From: Bacteroidota bacterium
Lineage (GTDB): Bacteria > Bacteroidota > Ignavibacteria > Ignavibacteriales > Ignavibacteriaceae
DNA length: 64,000 bases
Reading direction: 5' to 3'
Assembly (NCBI GenBank): GCA_020161395.1
Contig: JAIUOE010000003.1
Span: forward strand, 248,001 to 312,000
A program made the position numbers and the translations under genes. Below, piece by piece: positions 60,813 through 64,000 of this stretch. Position 1 is the first letter of the stretch. Each line of letters begins with the position of its first letter. The notes under the pieces are model-generated. The model had not been told where the DNA came from and ran no database searches. It was given only the letters and a program-made list of their open reading frames with translations.

Positions 60813-61937
60813 TTAACTAAAATTATGGCTCTCGTTAGAAAATTCTCTCTCCCAGTTTAATTCTTCCGCCGCCTTCAATGATTTGAGCTTTATCTCTCTG
60901 CGAATTTCAGGATCACAAAGATGGTTCAGTGCCTCAATAATTTCATTTCTGTTTTCGGGATTTACATATTTTCCGACACCGTAAATATCAATAATCTGTT
61001 TCATTTGTGGAAGGTCGCTGGCAAGGACTGGAATTCCGGCAGCTACATATTCGAAAAGTTTGTTAGGCAGGGCGTAATAGTAGCTTTTGCTTATGTTCTC
61101 AATAAGGGTACAACCGATATCAGCCCCTGCAGTATATGAAAGAAGTTCATCCTGTGTTACGGTTCCCGCAAATATAACCCTGGAGGCTACACCCAACTCC
61201 CCGGCGTATTTTTCGAGTTCAACTCTGAGCTCACCCTCTCCGAGAATTATTAAATGCAGTGATTGATTCTCCGGCAGCAGTTCAATTATTTTCCTCAATC
61301 CCCTTCCTTTAACAACAACTCCCTGGTATATCAGGATTACTGCATCGTGAGAGAGATTGAATTCCTTGCGCAGATCTTTCGCTTCTGGTTTGACTGATTT
61401 TCGGGGTAAATTTCTCAGGAGTATGAATTTATAAGGGGACAAACCGTAATCCTCAATCAGGACACCGGCATCCATCATACCCGTCACGATTATTTTATCG
61501 CAATCCTTTATATATGATTCTTCAATAAATGAAAGAAGCGCCTGAACATTTTTCTTTCCTGTCAGTCCCGCAAGATAGCGGAAAAGTTCTCTGGAATCAT
61601 AAAAAAGCGGTTTACAGCGGAATTTTGCAAAAAAGGAGAGGAAAGGCAGATTGTAGATATCGGCGGCAATGTACAAATCGTATTTGTTAAAGAGCAGCTT
61701 AAGGATGACAGTAAAGGCAAATTTGAGATAGAATCCTGCGGATGATTTCCCTTTTGTCAGTTTCACGACGGGGATATCACCCCCCTGTGGACGGTCGAAC
61801 CAGTCAAAACTGACAGTATCCACATCAAAACCCCTTTCAATCAGTGAGGTACAAAGATTCCTCGCCCTCGTATCGTAATTGATGTTTCCAAGAAAGGAGA
61901 TTAAAATCCGGCGGTTATTTCCTGAATCAGAGATCAA
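60813..61937 (-). CDS. Glycosyltransferase family 4
   Basis: The 374-residue protein has the GT-B fold of family 4. The nucleotide-sugar half holds VILIYQGVVVKGRGLRKIIE, HLIILGEGELR and, near residues 275-310, the conserved acidic region GCTLIENISKSYYYALPNKL followed by FEYVAAGIPVLASDLP. It transfers a sugar to a growing surface polysaccharide or glycolipid. The start overlaps the end of the upstream acyltransferase-like gene by 11 bases, so the two are coupled. Sugar and acceptor are not assignable. Confidence 0.88.
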   Translation of the reverse strand: MISDSGNNRRILISFLGNINYDTRARNLCTSLIERGFDVDTVSFDWFDRPQGGDIPVVKLTKGKSSAGFYLKFAFTVILKLLFNKYDLYIAADIYNLPFLSFFAKFRCKPLFYDSRELFRYLAGLTGKKNVQALLSFIEESYIKDCDKIIVTGMMDAGVLIEDYGLSPYKFILLRNLPRKSVKPEAKDLRKEFNLSHDAVILIYQGVVVKGRGLRKIIELLPENQSLHLIILGEGELRVELEKYAGELGVASRVIFAGTVTQDELLSYTAGADIGCTLIENISKSYYYALPNKLFEYVAAGIPVLASDLPQMKQIIDIYGVGKYVNPENRNEIIEALNHLCDPEIRREIKLKSLKAAEELNWEREFSNESHNFS

Positions 61938-62889
61938 TTTTCAGTGTGTTTCTCATTACTGTTCTTGCGTCAAACTTCTCCTTGAATTCTATAAGATTCA
62001 TGCTCGGAGTCATTGGATTTGCAGCTTTGGTATCCTGCGAAACGCCGATATCCACATATTTATAGCCGCTTTCTGTTGCCCACTTCACCACTTCATACAT
62101 AACCCGTTGAATCGGCTTCATGTGATCATATTCGTATTTGAGCATATTGTAGAAACAAAGAGTCACCTGCTTGTTGGTGTTGAACATCAGACTCCCGCCA
62201 ATGGGATTGCTCTTGTGGTAGACCATGAAAAGTTTCATCATCCCCGGCATCAGTTCATTTATTCGGTAAATATCTTCAAGGGAATGAGTAGGTTTAACAT
62301 TGTGTCGTGCTTTGTTTTCGATCAAGATGGGATAGAATTCATCAAACTTTTCGTTGACCTCCACATCAAGCCACCCTTCCTTAAAGGTTTTTCTGATGTT
62401 TCTTCTTGTAGTGGGTGCAAATTTCTCCAAAAAATCCTCGGAGGGATCGAGTTTTATGCAGCTTGAAATATAATGCAAATCGTATTTAAATCCCCGCCAC
62501 AACATTGCAAAATCGAGACTCTGGTTCCTGGTTCTTTCATAGATATCAGGTGCCGAGGTCAGGATGTAACCTTTGAATCCCTTTTCTTTACCGTATGCGA
62601 TCAAAAGATCGATCATGTCGAGTGCCTCTGCAAACCGGATATCACCCGTAACCAGAGAACCGTAACTGGCCCCGATTGGTGATTCAAAATAACCGTCGGG
62701 CATTATTCTTCCCGGGAGAACGGCTTTAATGTTCCCTCTTTCAAGGATTATCAAATGATTGTATGAGAATTTTCCGGGGGTGTGGTAATCAAAAAATATC
62801 TGTTTATGAAATACCGTTCCGTTATTTGAAGTGTCAACAAATCTGTCCCAGCGCTCTTTCCATTCGGGACTGTATTCTATTATTTCCAT
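61927..62889 (-). CDS. FemAB/GNAT-like acyltransferase
   Basis: The 320-residue protein resembles the GNAT/FemAB group (acetyltransf_6-like): an N-terminal half with FHKQIFFDYHTPGKF and LVTGDIRF, and a C-terminal half with PIGGSLMFNTNKQVTLCFYN and KYVDIGVSQDTKAANPM. Such enzymes transfer acyl or aminoacyl groups, and in polysaccharide clusters often act on surface sugars. It is first of a two-gene minus-strand operon with the GT4, overlapping it by 11 bases. TATACTTG, one mismatch from the -7 element, lies only about 8 bases upstream, so transcription may start elsewhere. Substrate unknown. Confidence 0.78.
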   Translation of the reverse strand: MEIIEYSPEWKERWDRFVDTSNNGTVFHKQIFFDYHTPGKFSYNHLIILERGNIKAVLPGRIMPDGYFESPIGASYGSLVTGDIRFAEALDMIDLLIAYGKEKGFKGYILTSAPDIYERTRNQSLDFAMLWRGFKYDLHYISSCIKLDPSEDFLEKFAPTTRRNIRKTFKEGWLDVEVNEKFDEFYPILIENKARHNVKPTHSLEDIYRINELMPGMMKLFMVYHKSNPIGGSLMFNTNKQVTLCFYNMLKYEYDHMKPIQRVMYEVVKWATESGYKYVDIGVSQDTKAANPMTPSMNLIEFKEKFDARTVMRNTLKIDL

Positions 62890-62938
62890 TTTTCCACAAG
62901 TATAAATTATCGAACTTTTAAAAATATGAATTTTTAAA

Positions 62939-62965
62939 ATAAAAAAGCCCCGGATAAACCAGGGC
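62939..62965 (-). terminator. Terminator of the CBM48-like gene
   Basis: On the minus strand GCCCTGG pairs with CCGGGGC (one G-U) around a five-base loop, followed by a T run. Confidence 0.75.
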
Positions 62966-62990
62966 CGGATACATACGGGAGATCAATTTC

Positions 62991-63308
62991 TTATTTGGTA
63001 AGGTCGAGCAAACCGTTTTGGGAATCACCGTAAGGCGAATTTACAAAGCCATCGGCTTCGCTGTCGTTAACCCACTCTTTACCATCGAGTACATATCTGA
63101 ACTGATAAACTGAACCTGTCGGAATTTCAGCTACTAAAGAAAATGAACCGTCTTTTTTGAGTTTGCTCATCTGATGTGCTTCCTGATTCCATCCGTTGAA
63201 ATCACCTACCACACTGGCTGACTCAAATGGTTTGCCGATTTCTTTAGCTATTCTAAATGTAACCTTGCAAACCGGTTCACTCTTCAAAAACTGTTTTTTA
63301 ACAGACAT
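62991..63308 (-). CDS. Isoamylase-early-set/CBM48-like glycogen-binding protein
   Basis: The 105-residue protein is almost one domain of the early-set/AMPK glycogen-binding type, with VVGDFNGWNQEAHQM followed by GSFSLVAEIPTGSVYQFRYVLDG and WVNDSEADGF. The tryptophan after FNG and the later YQFRY aromatics are the usual sugar-binding positions. It has no signal peptide and no enzyme domain, so it probably binds glycogen or partners in the cytoplasm. Stand-alone copies are common in Bacteroidota and their role is unclear. A promoter and terminator flank it, so it is monocistronic. Confidence 0.85.
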   Translation of the reverse strand: MSVKKQFLKSEPVCKVTFRIAKEIGKPFESASVVGDFNGWNQEAHQMSKLKKDGSFSLVAEIPTGSVYQFRYVLDGKEWVNDSEADGFVNSPYGDSQNGLLDLTK

Positions 63309-63358
63309 TCATACCTCGAAAACTTGTTGAGTAATATTAATTATCAAAATCTTTGATT

Positions 63359-63390
63359 CAAATATAGGGGCTCAAACACCTTCATGCAAG
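63359..63390 (-). promoter_or_regulatory. Promoter of the CBM48-like gene
   Basis: On the minus strand CTTG (63390-63387), a 20-base spacer and TATATTTG (63366-63359) match the consensus with one mismatch, 51 bases before the start codon. Confidence 0.5.
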
Positions 63391-63399
63391 AAAAAAAGA

Positions 63400-63541
63400 C
63401 CGTTCGGGCGTCCGACCGAGCGTTTTTTAGATAATTTTACCCTCTTTTTCGCTCGTTCGGGCACCCGACCGAGCTGTTTTGATGCCTTCGACCGGGAAAT
63501 ACCGGGTGTTTCTCGATCCCGTTCGGGCGTCCGACCGAGAT
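63400..63541. repeat. Three GTTCGGGC palindromic repeats
   Basis: CGTTCGGGCGTCCGACCGAG occurs three times within about 140 bases (one copy has CAC in place of CGT in the loop). Each can fold as TCGG/CCGA around a GCGT or GCAC loop; the middle copy extends to a 9-bp stem with one mismatch (CTCGTTCGG/CCGACCGAG). A further CCGGG-rich word pair lies between the second and third. No gene is present in the gap. Confidence 0.8.
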
Positions 63542-63690
63542 ATTCAGTATATTCGCGACTTAATTACTCCGGTAATGATGCCACTTTACACAACGGAAAC
63601 CGGATTTGATTCTGTGAAAATTCAACTAAATTAATTGACTCTTTTTCAGTAAATTTTGGTTTGTATTTAATAATATTTTCCGGAAAATTA

Positions 63691-64000
63691 ATGGCTTCTG
63701 CTCCAAAGAAACACAGTCTTGTAACTGCCATCACCGTAACCATCTCGACCATGATTGGAACGGGTGTTTTTACAAGCCTTGGCTTTCAAGTTTTTGATAT
63801 TAAATCGGTTCCCCCGCTTCTTGCATTATGGATTATCGGCGGTATAATTGCAACTGCAGGAGCCCTCACATACGGTGAGTTGACCTCGGCTTTCCCAAGA
63901 TCGGGAGGTGAATACAATTTTCTGTCAAGATTGTATCATCCAATAGTGGGTTTCCTTTCGGGATATGTCTCTGCCACTGTTGCGTTCGCAGCTCCAATCG
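63691..64000 (+). CDS. APC-family amino acid permease, N-terminal part
   Basis: The frame from ATG at 63691 runs off the right edge of the window. The 103 visible residues start MASAPKKHSLVTAITVTIST and continue MIGTGVFTSLGFQVF, the usual first helix and GxG motif of APC superfamily carriers. A second helix follows (LLALWIIGGIIATAGA), then LTYGELTSAFPRSGGEYNFL, highly typical of amino acid permeases. It should import an amino acid or related amine. Substrate and the rest of the chain cannot be seen. Confidence 0.9.
   Translation, partial: MASAPKKHSLVTAITVTISTMIGTGVFTSLGFQVFDIKSVPPLLALWIIGGIIATAGALTYGELTSAFPRSGGEYNFLSRLYHPIVGFLSGYVSATVAFAAPI

Overview
The window looks like a chromosomal segment from an Ignavibacteria-type bacterium (Bacteroidota/Chlorobi group). 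Four things point there. Two secreted proteins end in a type IX secretion (T9SS) sorting domain carrying the NYPNPFNP motif typical of that lineage. TonB-dependent receptors start with a carboxypeptidase-regulatory-like domain. A putative porin-cytochrome electron conduit and a KorAB-type 2-oxoacid:ferredoxin oxidoreductase are present. Promoters match the Bacteroidota form TTTG-N20-TAnnTTTG. The taxon is an inference; no rRNA gene lies in the window.

Layout. 1-2.6 kb: end of an outer-membrane beta-barrel gene, a 14-haem cytochrome and a cytochrome lipoprotein, then a terminator and an unusual 55-bp tandem repeat array (2710-3055). 3.3-7.9 kb (minus): a TPR protein with a LolCDE-like lipoprotein exporter. 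8.2-8.5 kb: tRNA-Pro, tRNA-Arg and tRNA-Glu. 9.1-10.8 kb: an IS110-family element sitting inside an intergenic repeat island, with a structured 3' region that may encode its bridge RNA. 11-16.7 kb (minus): yebC, a very large exported CHAT protein and an exported carbonic anhydrase. 16.9-28.5 kb: korAB, a SulP transporter, and an nrnA-pepA-ecsC-recG cluster, followed by alkD (minus) and a lipoprotein. 28.8-33.2 kb (minus): a TonB receptor and T9SS beta-helix protein behind an 11-bp-phased operator resembling a PHO box. 33.4-41.1 kb: nadE-dsbD, a GH9-deacetylase fusion invaded by two intergenic repeat families, and an alanine symporter. 41.2-50.1 kb: an AAA/PD-(D/E)XK protein, a sialate O-acetylesterase, a LytS/LytTR two-component pair with a matching downstream operator, a T9SS FG-GAP protein, and a transglutaminase lipoprotein whose start codon lies in a perfect hairpin. 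50.1-58.8 kb (minus): a second TonB receptor, mtaB and the cmk-ispH-rpsA cluster. 59-62.9 kb: surface-polysaccharide type glycosyltransferases, a methyltransferase and an acyltransferase. 63-64 kb: a glycogen-binding-like protein, three palindromic repeats and the start of an amino acid permease.

How it fits together. The lifestyle suggested is a flexible heterotroph that can move electrons across its outer membrane, uses ferredoxin-linked 2-oxoacid metabolism, digests glycans and imports products through TonB receptors. The most unusual content is non-coding: the 55-bp array with covarying hairpins, the IS110 right-end RNA, heptamer and 8/16-mer arrays that recur between genes and inside one gene, and two operators predicted from family knowledge (PHO-like at 33.2 kb, LytTR-type at 47.15 kb).
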